The notes: a model not told the origin generated them from the letters alone. A DNA stretch of 64,000 nucleotides from Lacticaseibacillus zeae DSM 20178 = KCTC 3804 (GCF_000260435.1 NZ_BACQ01000031.1:186001-250000), one strand, 5' to 3'. Positions 45,529 to 55,180 are shown, counted from the stretch's first letter. Numbers and translations: made by a program.

Positions 45529-46152
45529 ATGAAGAAAAGACTGAAGTATCACCTGAATGTGATTGGGCATTATCTATTGATTGGCTGGCTGATTTTCATC
45601 GTGATGACGATCCTGGTTGGCCTGTTAAGCTATATCGTCATGAAATCGAATCCGCATTTTGTCCGCGGCCTCATGAGCGGGTTGTCCGCTAAGTTCCCTG
45701 GAGCGACTGATAATTGGCACGCTTTCTGGGCGATTCTGCTGAACAACGAGCGGGTCACGTTCACCATGATGCTAGTGGGCATGATCCCAATTCCATTCTT
45801 ATACTGGATTTCGTATGTGGTTACGTGTGCTTCGGTCGGTCTGGTTCTTGGTATCTATGCGGCCAAACTTGGCATCAGCGGTGCTTTCGGTGCGTTTGTG
45901 CTGGGCATTTTGCCACATGGGATCTTTGAGATGAGCGCGATGATCGTCGCCGTGGCGCTGGCGGCGCAAGTCAACAAGGCGTTACGCCAATCGATCAAAC
46001 GATTTTTTGCCAATCCCCACTATGAAAAGTCGCCGCTGGATGCCAAGTCCATTGCGGTACAGTATGTCGCCATCGTGGTGCCAGTGATTGCTTTTGCGGC
46101 AATTATCGAAGGCTTCATTACGCCGGTACTTTTACGGTTGATCGTACATTGA
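45529..46152 (+). CDS. SpoIIM-family membrane protein
   Basis: 207 residues, five helices. Family features are the GAFGAFVLGILPHGIFEMSAMIVA segment with the conserved HGIFE near 140 and a final helix VPVIAFAAIIEGFITPVLL. In spore formers SpoIIM is part of the engulfment machinery; in lactobacilli the relatives are stage-II-like proteins of unknown role, often next to MoxR/DUF58 genes. It is divergent from the MoxR operon here. ATG 45529 follows GGGGG. Confidence 0.85.
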   Translation: MKKRLKYHLNVIGHYLLIGWLIFIVMTILVGLLSYIVMKSNPHFVRGLMSGLSAKFPGATDNWHAFWAILLNNERVTFTMMLVGMIPIPFLYWISYVVTCASVGLVLGIYAAKLGISGAFGAFVLGILPHGIFEMSAMIVAVALAAQVNKALRQSIKRFFANPHYEKSPLDAKSIAVQYVAIVVPVIAFAAIIEGFITPVLLRLIVH

Positions 46153-46183
46153 CCTGCTTGCGGTTGACACGTCTTAAAGCAAG

Positions 46184-46213
46184 AAACCCCGCCAATGCGA
46201 GCGGGGTTTTATT
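46184..46213. terminator. Bidirectional terminator
   Basis: AAACCCCGC pairs perfectly with GCGGGGTTT around eight bases, then TATTTTTG. Confidence 0.85.
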
Positions 46214-46241
46214 TTTGCGGGCACCAGTCTGACCACAAAAA

Positions 46242-46257
46242 TGTTTCTCGTGAAACA
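46242..46257. other. parS-like site 10
   Basis: TGTTTCTCGTGAAACA, one change in the central region. It abuts the GNAT gene stop. Confidence 0.6.
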
Positions 46258-46809
46258 TTATGACCATTCTGAGCGTAACAACGAGTATGTATTCACATCG
46301 AAAAACCCACCACGTGGATTCGGATCCTCTTGGCGCAGGATGCCGTCCAGATGGAAGCCGGCTTTTTCGGCGACGTGGTTGCTGGCGTCATTGGTGACGG
46401 CGGCGTTGATAATCAGTTTGTTCAGGTGATAGTCGTGGAAGGCGATGTCTGCAATGGCCTTGACGGATTTGTGCATGACGCCTTTACCGCGTGCCGGCGT
46501 GGTTAACCAGTAACCGATATCGGCTTTATGGTGGACGAGTTGGTCAATGGTGTTTAGGGTGATCAGACCAACGGGAGCGTCGGCTTGATGAATGACCAAG
46601 GTTAATGACTTTTGCTCGCCGAAGGACTTCAGCTCGGTTGTTAAAAAGTTAATCTCATCGTCAGCGGTGAGCGTCGCGTCCACCCAAGTCAGATAGGCTG
46701 ATAAGGTCTCACGGCTGGTTTCGATCTGTTCAAATAAAAGTGGGCCGTCAATTTCCGGGCGGGGCAGTGCGAGTTTAAGATCATAGTCAATTAAGTAGCT
46801 AAACATCAT
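46258..46809 (-). CDS. GNAT acetyltransferase, RimJ/RimL type
   Basis: 183 residues from ATG 46809 (or 46806); ribosome site weak (GGGATGAA). Family core: VGLITLNTIDQLVHHKADIGYWLTTPARGKGVMHKSV carries the strand 4 beta-bulge and acetyl-CoA loop R/GxGxG/A (ARGKGVM), then IADIAFHDYHLNKLIINAAVTNDASNHVAEKAGF. Acetylates ribosomal or other N-termini, or small molecules; the target is unknown. Monocistronic. Confidence 0.88.
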   Translation of the reverse strand: MMFSYLIDYDLKLALPRPEIDGPLLFEQIETSRETLSAYLTWVDATLTADDEINFLTTELKSFGEQKSLTLVIHQADAPVGLITLNTIDQLVHHKADIGYWLTTPARGKGVMHKSVKAIADIAFHDYHLNKLIINAAVTNDASNHVAEKAGFHLDGILRQEDPNPRGGFFDVNTYSLLRSEWS

Positions 46810-47011
46810 TTCATCCCATTTTCTTTTTAGTTTCTCTAAGTATAAAACAATCTTGCATCCGGCGCTCGTAGACAAGCTCTCATAAAATCGGTAGACTTGT
46901 TACCTGTGAATGTTGCCGATGCGAACTGGTTTGCCCACAGCTTGTGATGGCTGCTTCACATTGAATGGTTTAGCGTTGCATTAAGATTCGAATGAGAAAG
47001 ATGGTGTTTTT

Positions 47012-48472
47012 ATGAGACGGGTTTGGAAGTGGTGCGTCGCCGGGGTAGCAGCGTTGATATTGGCGATTGGCTTGACCATGCCGGTATCAACGCAGGCGGC
47101 GAAAAAAACATATGTGATCGGCACGGATGTCACTTATGCACCGTTTGAGTTTGCAGACAAGAACAACCGCTACGTCGGGATCGATATTGATCTCATGCAA
47201 GCAGTGGCCAAGGCGGAAGGTTTCAAAGTGGACATTAAGCCGCTGGGATTTAATGCCGCGGTGCAGGCGCTTGAAGCTCACCAGATTGACGGGGTCATCG
47301 CCGGCATGCAGATTACGCCGGAGCGCAAGCAGAAGTTTGCCATGAGTGATCCTTATTACAAAACCGCGGTGGCAATGGCTGTTGCCAAAAATAGCGGCGT
47401 CAAAAGCCTTAAGGATCTGCGGGGCAAGCGGGTGGCTTTAAAGACCGGGACAGCCGCGGCAGATTTTGCGATGAGTCTAAAAGACAAGTATGGTTTTCAT
47501 ACCGTGACGTTCGATGATTCCAATAATATGTACCAGGACGTGATTACGGGGAACTCGGTAGCTTGTTTTGATGACAAGCCGGTGCTGCAATATGCCATTG
47601 CGACCGGTCTGAAGCTGAAGCTTGCCGGTCCCGAAAGCAAGGCGAGCTATTACGGCTTTGCCACGCAAAAAGGGCGCAGCGACCAATTGGATCAGCGGTT
47701 CAATGCCGGACTGAAAAAAGTGAAGGCTGACGGCACCTATGCCAAAATTGTCGCGAAATACTTAGGCAACGGAACACAAGCGGCCCAGAAGAAAACCAGC
47801 GCCAAAACCCAAGATACGGATCGCAGTTTTCTTGGCCTGTTACGGGAAAACTGGGGGACCTTAATGAATGGGCTGCGGGAAACGATGGTCGTGACTTTGG
47901 TGGCCATCATTTTTGCAACGATTGTCGGGATTTTGGTCGGACTGCTGGGCGTTTTACCGAATCGCTTCGCCCGGGGAGTTGCCACGACGTTTATTTACAT
48001 TTTCCGCGGCTTGCCGCTACTTGTATTGGCATTGTTCATCTACACAGGCATACCAAGTCTGATTGGATCTAAGATTCCGGCATTCGTCGCTGGGATTATC
48101 ACGCTGACGCTGAATGAAGGTGCGTACACGGCGGCCTTCGTGAAGGGCGGAATCCAGGCAGTCGATGCTGGTCAAATGGAAGCAGCGCGTAGTTTGGGAC
48201 TTCCGTTTGGCAAAGCCATGCGGAAAGTGATTCTGCCGCAAGGAATTAGAATTATGGTACCGAGTTTCATTAATCAGTTCATTATCACGTTAAAAGACAC
48301 CTCAATTCTGTCGATTATCGGTATCCTGGAGCTAACTCAAACCGGGAAAATCATCATTGCGCGTAACATGGAAGGCTTCAAAATCTGGACCATGGTCGCG
48401 CTCATTTACTTGATTATTATCACACTGCTGACCTGGCTCAGTAACTGGGTACAACGGCGCATGAAGGTCTAG
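47012..48472 (+). CDS. Amino-acid ABC transporter, substrate-binding/permease fusion, copy A
   Basis: 486 residues. Signal segment to about 28 ending STQAA, substrate-binding domain (TYVIGTDVTYAPFEFA ... [24 protein letters not shown]) to about 250, linker, then a permease domain with five helices and the coupling loop [21 protein letters not shown] near 395. This GlnP-type fusion imports polar amino acids. ATG 47012 follows GGTG. The copy at 48751 is a close paralogue; together they share the ATPase at 50202. Transcribed with it or from its own promoter. Confidence 0.93.
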   Translation: MRRVWKWCVAGVAALILAIGLTMPVSTQAAKKTYVIGTDVTYAPFEFADKNNRYVGIDIDLMQAVAKAEGFKVDIKPLGFNAAVQALEAHQIDGVIAGMQITPERKQKFAMSDPYYKTAVAMAVAKNSGVKSLKDLRGKRVALKTGTAAADFAMSLKDKYGFHTVTFDDSNNMYQDVITGNSVACFDDKPVLQYAIATGLKLKLAGPESKASYYGFATQKGRSDQLDQRFNAGLKKVKADGTYAKIVAKYLGNGTQAAQKKTSAKTQDTDRSFLGLLRENWGTLMNGLRETMVVTLVAIIFATIVGILVGLLGVLPNRFARGVATTFIYIFRGLPLLVLALFIYTGIPSLIGSKIPAFVAGIITLTLNEGAYTAAFVKGGIQAVDAGQMEAARSLGLPFGKAMRKVILPQGIRIMVPSFINQFIITLKDTSILSIIGILELTQTGKIIIARNMEGFKIWTMVALIYLIIITLLTWLSNWVQRRMKV

Positions 48473-48595
48473 TCCGCTTGCGTAAAATAATGTGACAAAT
48501 GTCAGAAAAGCTAACATCAACGCTGGACAGTCGCTATTCCATTCCGCTAGCATAAACAGTAGATTTAAAATCGACCAAAATGCGAGGAGATGAGC

Positions 48596-48695
48596 TGCGC
48601 TTAGCCGCGTACTTGAACGAAGACGTGGTTGAATCATACCCGTGTCGATCAGACAAGACGCGGGCTTAGCGCACAACCAGTTGATCATCAACTGG
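48596..48695 (+). promoter_or_regulatory. Structured leader before copy B
   Basis: TGCGCTTAGCCGCGTACTTG (48596-48615) pairs with CAAGACGCGGGCTTAGCGCA (48654-48673) with one bulge each side and one mismatch, around a 38 base inner region that can fold further. A perfect 9 bp stem CCAGTTGAT/ATCAACTGG (48677-48695) follows. The arrangement looks like an RNA control element for the transporter gene 56 bases downstream; it matches no riboswitch I recognise. Confidence 0.45.
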
Positions 48696-48750
48696 CGTAT
48701 GCAATAACGGCCTAATGGGCTTGTAATCATTAGAAAGCGTGGTGTTTAGG

Positions 48751-50205
48751 TTGAAGCGAAAGTGGCTGCTAAGTTTGCTGATCGCCTTGCCTTTAATGCT
48801 TGGGGCATTACTCCCCGGCAAGACGGTGGCGGCAGCACAGAAGACGTATACGATAGGGACGGATGTGACCTTTGCACCGTTTGAGTTTGCGAACCAGGAT
48901 AATAAGTATGTGGGGATTGACCTTGATCTCATCAAGGCAATTGCCAAGGAAGAAGGTTTCAAGGTCGAGGTCAAGCCGTTGGGATTCAACGCAGCGGTTC
49001 AGGCACTTGAAGCCAAGCAAATTGATGGCGTGATTGCCGGTATGTCAATCACCCCAGAGCGAAAACAGAAATTTCTGATGAGCGATCCGTATTATAAGTC
49101 CGGCGTTGTCATGGCCGTGGCGAAGAAAAGCACGATCAAATCATTGAAAGATTTACGCGGCAAGCGGGTTGCCATCAAGACCGGCACGGACTCAGCGGAT
49201 TATGCCAACAGCGTCAAGCAAAAGTACGGCTTTTCAACGGTTACTTTTGATGACTCCAATAACATGTATCAAGATGTGATTACCGGTAACTCGGCAGCTT
49301 GTTTTGAAGATCAGCCGGTGATGCAATATGGTATTAATAATGGCATGGCATTAAAGATTGTCGGGAAGCCGGCGCGTGAAGGTGCGTATGGGTTTGCGGT
49401 TTCTAAGAACAATCAGGCGTTGATGACCAAATTCAACGCCGGCCTTAAGAAACTACGGGCCAATGGTCAGTACGATAAGATTATCGAACGGTACCTGGGC
49501 AACGGCAGTGCAAAATCACAAAAGAGCGCTGCCGGTAACAGTCAAACGACAGACCGCTCGTTCATCGGGTTGTTGAAGGCCAACTGGTCAACCTTGATGG
49601 GCGGCTTGCGTGAGACCATGGTGTTGACAATTGTCGCGATCTTCTTTGCAACATTGGTCGGGATTCTGGTCGGACTTCTAGGGGTTATCCCGAATAAGTT
49701 ATGCCAAGGCACAGCAACAACGTTTATTTACATTTTCCGTGGCTTACCGCTGATGGTCCTGGCTTTGTTCATCTATACCGGGGTACCGAGTCTGATCGGG
49801 TCAAAAGTCCCGGCATTCATCGCCGGCATCGTGACGTTGACGCTTAATGAAGGGGCCTATACAGCGGCCTTCGTTAAAGGTGGCATCCAGGCGGTTGATC
49901 CCGGGCAAATGGAAGCCGCGCGCAGCTTAGGGCTGCCATTCGGGAAAGCCATGCGCAAGGTTATCTTGCCACAGGGCATTAAGATCATGATTCCAAGTTT
50001 CATCAACCAGTTTATTATTACTTTGAAGGATACCTCCATCCTGTCGATTATCGGTCTGTTAGAGCTGACCCAAACCGGGAAGATCATTATTGCCCGTAAC
50101 ATGGAAGGTTTTAAGATCTGGACGATGGTGGCATTGATTTACTTAATTATTATTACGCTATTAACCTGGCTAAGTAACTGGGTTCAGAAGAAGGTGAAAG
50201 CATGA
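48751..50205 (+). CDS. Amino-acid ABC transporter, substrate-binding/permease fusion, copy B
   Basis: 484 residues from TTG 48751 (aligned with copy A start; GTG 48739 and 48742 are in frame). Domain layout equals copy A: signal segment, binding domain with [16 protein letters not shown] and [16 protein letters not shown], permease with [14 protein letters not shown]. The permease ends of the two copies are almost identical in protein but differ at many silent positions, an old duplication under selection. Ligand contacts differ in the first domain, suggesting different amino-acid preference. Overlaps the ATPase gene by four bases. Confidence 0.93.
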   Translation: MKRKWLLSLLIALPLMLGALLPGKTVAAAQKTYTIGTDVTFAPFEFANQDNKYVGIDLDLIKAIAKEEGFKVEVKPLGFNAAVQALEAKQIDGVIAGMSITPERKQKFLMSDPYYKSGVVMAVAKKSTIKSLKDLRGKRVAIKTGTDSADYANSVKQKYGFSTVTFDDSNNMYQDVITGNSAACFEDQPVMQYGINNGMALKIVGKPAREGAYGFAVSKNNQALMTKFNAGLKKLRANGQYDKIIERYLGNGSAKSQKSAAGNSQTTDRSFIGLLKANWSTLMGGLRETMVLTIVAIFFATLVGILVGLLGVIPNKLCQGTATTFIYIFRGLPLMVLALFIYTGVPSLIGSKVPAFIAGIVTLTLNEGAYTAAFVKGGIQAVDPGQMEAARSLGLPFGKAMRKVILPQGIKIMIPSFINQFIITLKDTSILSIIGLLELTQTGKIIIARNMEGFKIWTMVALIYLIIITLLTWLSNWVQKKVKA

Positions 50206-50942
50206 GTCAGTATCGAGTAGAAATGAAAAATGTCCACAAGAGTTTTGGTGACAACGATGTGGTCAAAGGCGTCAACCTGAATGTCGCCAACAATGAAGTC
50301 GTCGTCATGATCGGCGCTTCCGGTGCCGGGAAAAGTACCGTCCTGCGCATGATTAATGGTTTGGAAACCGTCACAAGCGGCGAGATTCTTGTCGACGGCG
50401 AAGATATTGCCCATAAAGGCACTGATATCAACAAGGTACGTGAAAAGATCGGTATGGTGTTCCAGCATTTTAATCTTTTCCCGAATATGTCCGTGATGGG
50501 GAATATTACCTTGGCACCGACCGAACTGGGCATTGCCAGCAAAGACGAAGCCGTCAAGCAGGCCAAAGAAATGCTTGAAGTGGTTGGCCTGACAGACAAG
50601 GCCGATGCGATGCCGGCGCAGCTTTCCGGCGGGCAGCAGCAACGTGTCGCGATTGCGCGGGCGTTGGCTATGCATCCGGATATCATGTTGTTTGACGAAC
50701 CGACCAGTGCGTTGGATCCGGAAATGGTCGGTGACGTACTGGGCGTTATGCGGCGGCTGGCAAAGCAAGGGATGACCATGGTGATTGTGACCCACGAAAT
50801 GGGCTTCGCCAAAGAAGTTGCCGATCGGGTGGTCTTCTTTGATAACGGCACCATCCTTGAACAAGGCAAGCCTGAAGATATCTTTGAGCATCCAAAAGAA
50901 GAGCGAACCAAGAACTTCTTGAATAAGGTCTTGAATGCTTAG
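50202..50942 (+). CDS. glnQ: Amino-acid ABC transporter ATP-binding protein (GlnQ type)
   Basis: 246 residues. Walker [15 protein letters not shown] loop [11 protein letters not shown], signature [15 protein letters not shown], Walker [17 protein letters not shown], switch histidine in VTHEMGFA. Polar-amino-acid subgroup. ATG 50202 overlaps the copy B stop, so it is co-translated with it and probably serves both fusion proteins. Confidence 0.95.
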   Translation: MSQYRVEMKNVHKSFGDNDVVKGVNLNVANNEVVVMIGASGAGKSTVLRMINGLETVTSGEILVDGEDIAHKGTDINKVREKIGMVFQHFNLFPNMSVMGNITLAPTELGIASKDEAVKQAKEMLEVVGLTDKADAMPAQLSGGQQQRVAIARALAMHPDIMLFDEPTSALDPEMVGDVLGVMRRLAKQGMTMVIVTHEMGFAKEVADRVVFFDNGTILEQGKPEDIFEHPKEERTKNFLNKVLNA

Positions 50943-50980
50943 AATTTAGTGTTAGGGTAAGGATTTGCCAGTGACACGAC

Positions 50981-51027
50981 AAAAACGGTTCAGTGAGACA
51001 AGCTTGTCTCTTCTGAACCGTTTTTTG
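50981..51027 (+). terminator. Terminator of the amino-acid transporter operon
   Basis: AAAAACGGTTCAG pairs with CTGAACCGTTTTT, with an inner perfect stem GAGACAAG/CTTGTCTC, then a T-run. Confidence 0.9.
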
Positions 51028-51044
51028 ATTGGCAATTTTTGAGG

Positions 51045-51058
51045 ATTTCCCGGGAAAT
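51045..51058. other. Noc binding site-like sequence 2
   Basis: ATTTCCCGGGAAAT, identical to the Bacillus Noc consensus palindrome, intergenic. Confidence 0.6.
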
Positions 51059-51101
51059 AGTGGGTGCTTAGTCAAAATGTTTTCCCATTCATGTTGGCAT
51101 G

Positions 51102-51989
51102 CTACTTGTTTCGTTCTTGATTCTCCGGCACGCCATGGTCGAGAATGCGGTCCATGACTGCTGCCACGCTGCCGGCGTAGGCCATGCCGAACTTGTCGAG
51201 ATGCACCATTAAGTAATACAACCGGTAGAAGTCGAGTCGGAAAGAGTAACCAGGATCGAGTGGGTAGGTTTCTTGGTAGCCGGCGTAGAACTCTTGGTTG
51301 AACCCGCCAAAGACAGTGGTCACGCCGATATCCAGTTCACGGTCGCCATAGACAGCCGCGGGGTCAATGAGCGCCGGCTGACCATCTGCCGTGAACATGT
51401 AGTTGCCACCCCATAAGTCACCGTGGAGTAAGGATGCTTCGCTGTGATGCTGGCTGAGGGTCTTGCTGATAATGGTTCGAACCTGGTCAAACGTTGCCTG
51501 ATCGTCTACCTGCCACAGGCCTTTTTTCAGTATGTGAGCGGCCAGTTTATCGAGCCGTTGGTGAATGAACAAGTCCGCCCACGAATCAGTCCAATCATTA
51601 GAAAAGGATACGCTCGTGCCGGCATAAGGGTAGTCGAAGCCGAAGCGGCCGGCGGGTTCGTGATGCTGATGCAGGTGGGCGACAAGTTGCCCGAGTTCAC
51701 GTTGGGAGCCGTGGCCACTGGTCAGGAAGCTTAACAACAGATAACCGTCGCCTTTAATGCTACCGTTAGCGATGACGCGCGGTGCTAACACTTGCGCGGC
51801 TTCAAAGGCTTTTAAACCGGCAATTTCTCCAGCATAGAAGCTGGCGGGATAGCCGGGCTGAACGAGCAGAAAATATGGTTTTTCAGAGGTGTCGACCCGA
51901 TAAGCTTTATTGACATCACCTCCGCCAACTGGGGTGATCGAGGTGATATGATCTAACGGTAATTGCTTGGTCCAAGCTGATGTAAGCAT
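51102..51989 (-). CDS. Fructosamine/ketosamine kinase family protein
   Basis: 295 residues from ATG 51989, ten bases after GAGAGGAG. Kinase-like fold: GGGDVNKAYRV near 23, ATP-binding Lys region, catalytic loop SLLHGDLWGGNYMF near 195 with the Asp, metal loop LIDPAAVYGDRELDIG. Bacterial relatives phosphorylate glycated amines or small sugars for deglycation and repair; substrate untested. Monocistronic, convergent with the glnQ operon. Confidence 0.88.
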   Translation of the reverse strand: MLTSAWTKQLPLDHITSITPVGGGDVNKAYRVDTSEKPYFLLVQPGYPASFYAGEIAGLKAFEAAQVLAPRVIANGSIKGDGYLLLSFLTSGHGSQRELGQLVAHLHQHHEPAGRFGFDYPYAGTSVSFSNDWTDSWADLFIHQRLDKLAAHILKKGLWQVDDQATFDQVRTIISKTLSQHHSEASLLHGDLWGGNYMFTADGQPALIDPAAVYGDRELDIGVTTVFGGFNQEFYAGYQETYPLDPGYSFRLDFYRLYYLMVHLDKFGMAYAGSVAAVMDRILDHGVPENQERNK

Positions 51990-52121
51990 GCAAATGTCTC
52001 TCCTCTCACAGGCATCTCCGGCAGTCATCGGTGCAAAAGGGGCGATAAACTCCGGATTTTTCCAATACCAGACAATGCCCTAGTGCCACCTTAAAACATT
52101 TTTGCCGCTAATGACAATGAT

Positions 52122-52898
52122 TTAATCATGTAACAGATGATAAACGAATCGCTGCGGGTCATTCAAAAAGCTGCGGAGGACAGTGATGTGCTCGATCTGG
52201 TCGTATTGAATGGGTGCAAGCATGTCACCCAAGGCCAATAGCTGCGCATCAGGGTAGGCCATTAGAATAGGCGAGTGGGTGCTGATGATGAATTGTGCGC
52301 CACTCGTGACCGCTTCATGAATCAAAGCTAGCAAACTCAATTGATTTTCCGGGGTCAATGGCGATTCGGGTTCGTCTAGCAAATATAGGGCGTTTGCGTG
52401 TAAGCGGGCGCGAAATAAGGCGAGAAAGGCTTGGCCGTGTGATAGGGTGTCTAAGTCGACTTTATAAAGGTGGTGGACTTCTGCCAGTGTATTCAGATAC
52501 GGCAGACGTTCCAGACTTTTGGGCGCCAAGTGTTCAAGCTGAGCCTGGGCATATTTAATGCGGCCGCGGGTGGCGCGAATGAATGAAATGAAATCGTCAG
52601 CGCGGAATAAAAAGCCGGACTTGGTGCGATAAGTCCACGTTAACTTGAGCTGGTGCGCCAATGCCCGGCTAGTGTCGTATTCAGGATCATCTTCGAGGGA
52701 CGCGCCGCTCATCAAGATGGCGTTGTAGTTGGCGGCGATCGCGTTTAGCAATGTTGACTTGCCGCTGCCATTATCGCCGGTCAAAATGGTCACCGGCTGC
52801 GTTAGCTTTAGTTCACGGAAATGCGCTTGCCAAGGGAGGTTGAATGGGTAGGATGTTGCCTGAAGTGGCGGCGTATATTGAATTTTATTCAGTAGCAT
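52122..52898 (-). CDS. AAA ATPase, RecF/ABC-like
   Basis: 258 residues. Walker [17 protein letters not shown] near 47, signature-like DTLSHGQAFLALF near 165, Walker B LYLLDEPESPL near 195, and a final STHSPIL histidine switch near 225. Members of this family are stand-alone ABC-like ATPases without a transporter. Some act in DNA repair or defence, but nothing nearby suggests either. ATG 52898 follows TAGGAG. Confidence 0.85.
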   Translation of the reverse strand: MLLNKIQYTPPLQATSYPFNLPWQAHFRELKLTQPVTILTGDNGSGKSTLLNAIAANYNAILMSGASLEDDPEYDTSRALAHQLKLTWTYRTKSGFLFRADDFISFIRATRGRIKYAQAQLEHLAPKSLERLPYLNTLAEVHHLYKVDLDTLSHGQAFLALFRARLHANALYLLDEPESPLTPENQLSLLALIHEAVTSGAQFIISTHSPILMAYPDAQLLALGDMLAPIQYDQIEHITVLRSFLNDPQRFVYHLLHD

Positions 52899-52926
52899 GG
52901 CAAGCTCCTAACTTCATGTACCTAGA

Positions 52927-54450
52927 CTAAGGCAGTGGCTGATACCAACTTAAAATTTCCTTGGCTAAGTCAGCTTTCATGTAGCGAGACGTAATCGTTT
53001 GATCGCTATTGCCTTTTCGCACATGAATGTTTAAGTGCGCAACGCCGCGCGGTTTCATCCAGATGGATTGCGCTAAGCTCATCGCCTGGATGTCTTTTTT
53101 CCGGACATAGTAGCGCTGGCGGGTCCAGACTTCGCCGACTTGGATGACGAGTTGATCTGGCGGCGCAATGGCGATAGCAGCGTTTGTTGCGGCGTATTGG
53201 CCTTGGAGTGCCATGATGAGTAGCCACAGTCCGCCAACCGGCAGCAACCAGACCCACCAGCTGACGTGCAGCCACAAAACACTCGCCAAAATAATCGGTG
53301 CGACAATAAAAGCGAGATTCCCTAGTACCATGTTACGCACATAGTACCAGCGATTTCGTACCGGAATCGGTTGCAGTTCCGGTATTGTTGTCGGCAACCA
53401 GCTGATGAACTTACGCATGTCGGTCATGGCTGAGCGCTGCCGGATCACCGGCATCAGGACCAGATCGTTATTTTGCTCATCATCAGCTGCGCCGGAAGCC
53501 AGCAACGCCTGAACGGTGGTGAGATGAAACCATTGGCGGAGAATGCTTTGTTTAAACCGAACCGCTTGCACGCGGGATAGACGGGCGCTGACCGTGTTGG
53601 TTTGGAAAAAGCCGCGACTGGTGCGCAGTTCGTTACCCGTGCGATCGAGCGTGAAGCGATAATATTTTTGCAGGATGTTCAAATAAGAAACAGCAAATCC
53701 CAACACTAAAACGATGATGCTTAAGCCGATCAAAAGGTAAATGGCTAAACCTGTGATGGCGTGTTCAGCTTGCTGGTACCAGCTGTCCGGCAGGTATTCC
53801 TGAGCCTTGTCCAACACCCAAAGGATCCCGGTAATGATGGGGATGAAACCAAGCGATGTGAGCGCATATTGATTAAGGTCGTGGGAGTTGATTTTGTAGG
53901 CAGCGTCCGGGACCGGGTCCGCGTTGACGACGCGGGTCCGAGTGGCGGCATCGGCATCAGTCGTCTCTGTAGTAGTGGATATTGCCGATTCCGGCTCAAT
54001 TCCTTGGCGATAACGATTGATGGTGTCGGCAACCGCTGTCGGCACAGCTGCCAGTTGGCCTTCCGCTTTTCTGGTTTCTTTTCCGGCTGTTTCGATGGAG
54101 ACCTGTTCCAGCCCAAGTGGCTTCAAGAAGAACCACTGCTGGCGCTGGACGGTTTGAATACGGTCGTACGGAATATGGTTGGTCTTACGGATGAAGACGC
54201 CACTGCGAATGGTTAAGCCATCTGGCGCCACTAAATAGGTGAAACGCAAATAACGCAGGATTGACCACGCGAGCATTAAGATGACGCTCCCAAGAATCAA
54301 GGCTAGCCAAAACAGCAGTTCTTTAAAACTCATTTTGGAACCGAACATCGAAAATAAGCCGCCGACAAATATTGGCCATAAAGCGATGACATTTTTGACC
54401 CATAGTATCAGTAATGCGACAGGGGCAAGGCGGTGCGGTTGTTCATTCAT
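52927..54450 (-). CDS. PH-domain membrane protein, YdbT-like (bPH2/DUF304)
   Basis: 507 residues with three bPH2 domains, each preceded by two helices. First: VAPDGLTIRSGVFIRKTNHIPYDRIQTVQRQQWFF near 75-115; second near 275-330 (TLDRTGNELRTSRGFFQTNTVSARLSRVQAVRF); third near 430-480 (RRYYVRKKDIQAMSLAQSIWMKP). Family shares a two-gene unit with the YdbS-like gene. In Bacillus the pair affects susceptibility to some antimicrobial peptides. It overlaps the upstream gene by eight bases. Confidence 0.88.
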   Translation of the reverse strand: MNEQPHRLAPVALLILWVKNVIALWPIFVGGLFSMFGSKMSFKELLFWLALILGSVILMLAWSILRYLRFTYLVAPDGLTIRSGVFIRKTNHIPYDRIQTVQRQQWFFLKPLGLEQVSIETAGKETRKAEGQLAAVPTAVADTINRYRQGIEPESAISTTTETTDADAATRTRVVNADPVPDAAYKINSHDLNQYALTSLGFIPIITGILWVLDKAQEYLPDSWYQQAEHAITGLAIYLLIGLSIIVLVLGFAVSYLNILQKYYRFTLDRTGNELRTSRGFFQTNTVSARLSRVQAVRFKQSILRQWFHLTTVQALLASGAADDEQNNDLVLMPVIRQRSAMTDMRKFISWLPTTIPELQPIPVRNRWYYVRNMVLGNLAFIVAPIILASVLWLHVSWWVWLLPVGGLWLLIMALQGQYAATNAAIAIAPPDQLVIQVGEVWTRQRYYVRKKDIQAMSLAQSIWMKPRGVAHLNIHVRKGNSDQTITSRYMKADLAKEILSWYQPLP

Positions 54451-54913
54451 CGCGCGCCTCCTGTGCCAGTGTCAAAATCCGGGTCCGTAACTGATCGGCA
54501 ACGGATGCCGTTACGCCGTCAATGACATGGGCCGTGCTGGCAGTTTCGATGTTGACCTGTTGCAGTTGCTGCCAGCGGAGAAGCGGTCCCTGTTCCAACG
54601 TCACATTTTGAATGCGAGCAATCGGGATCGCTTCATTTTTACGGAAGAAGAACCCTTTTTGAAGGAAAACTGCGGTCGGGGTGATGTTGTAGCGCAAAAA
54701 TCGATAGCGATAAGGCACGAGGGCCCGCCGGATAATATATTGCAGCACCGTTAACCCAATGACGCCAAGACCTAGCCATGAAGGCCAATGCCAAAAATGG
54801 CTGGCGATGAGCAAAAGTAAGCCGACAACAAAAAAATTGAAAGACCAGATGAATATATCGGCGCGCCAGACAAATTTGATGTTGGCTGGCAAAGCATGTC
54901 CCGTTTCGTTCAT
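54443..54913 (-). CDS. PH-domain membrane protein, YdbS-like
   Basis: 156 residues from ATG 54913 after GGAGGCG; two helices near 20-60 and one bPH2 domain (RRALVPYRYRFLRYNITPTAV, RKNEAIPIARIQNVTLEQGP). Smaller partner of the YdbT-like protein and first gene of the pair. Function in envelope stress is inferred from the Bacillus relatives. Confidence 0.87.
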   Translation of the reverse strand: MNETGHALPANIKFVWRADIFIWSFNFFVVGLLLLIASHFWHWPSWLGLGVIGLTVLQYIIRRALVPYRYRFLRYNITPTAVFLQKGFFFRKNEAIPIARIQNVTLEQGPLLRWQQLQQVNIETASTAHVIDGVTASVADQLRTRILTLAQEARDE

Positions 54914-55057
54914 TTTTTCGCCTCCGTTTTCGTCAGGATAGCAGAAAATGGCGACAAACGAAACTGTTGTTGTCATAAAAATGAACTTATCACGATGCTT
55001 TTGCCACACGGATTCGATTGAAGCGAGTGCGTGCGTTTTGAAATGGCTGTCGCTTAA

Positions 55058-55180
55058 CCATAACGCGTTCGCCAGCGCAGAAGTCTGCGTGTAAGGACCT
55101 TGTTCGCAATGGCCTAAGCCTGGGCCATCACGCCCAAGGCCGCTTACACTCCGACTTCTAAGCGCGCTGGCTCACGCTCA
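55058..55180. repeat. Palindromic repeat, copy R2
   Basis: Begins CCATAACGCGTTCGCCAGCG and ends GCTGGCTCACGCTCA. Arms CCAGCGCAGAAGTC.. and ..GACTTCTAAGCGCGCTGG pair around GGGCCATCACGCC. Forms a direct tandem with R3 at a 123 base period. Confidence 0.85.
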
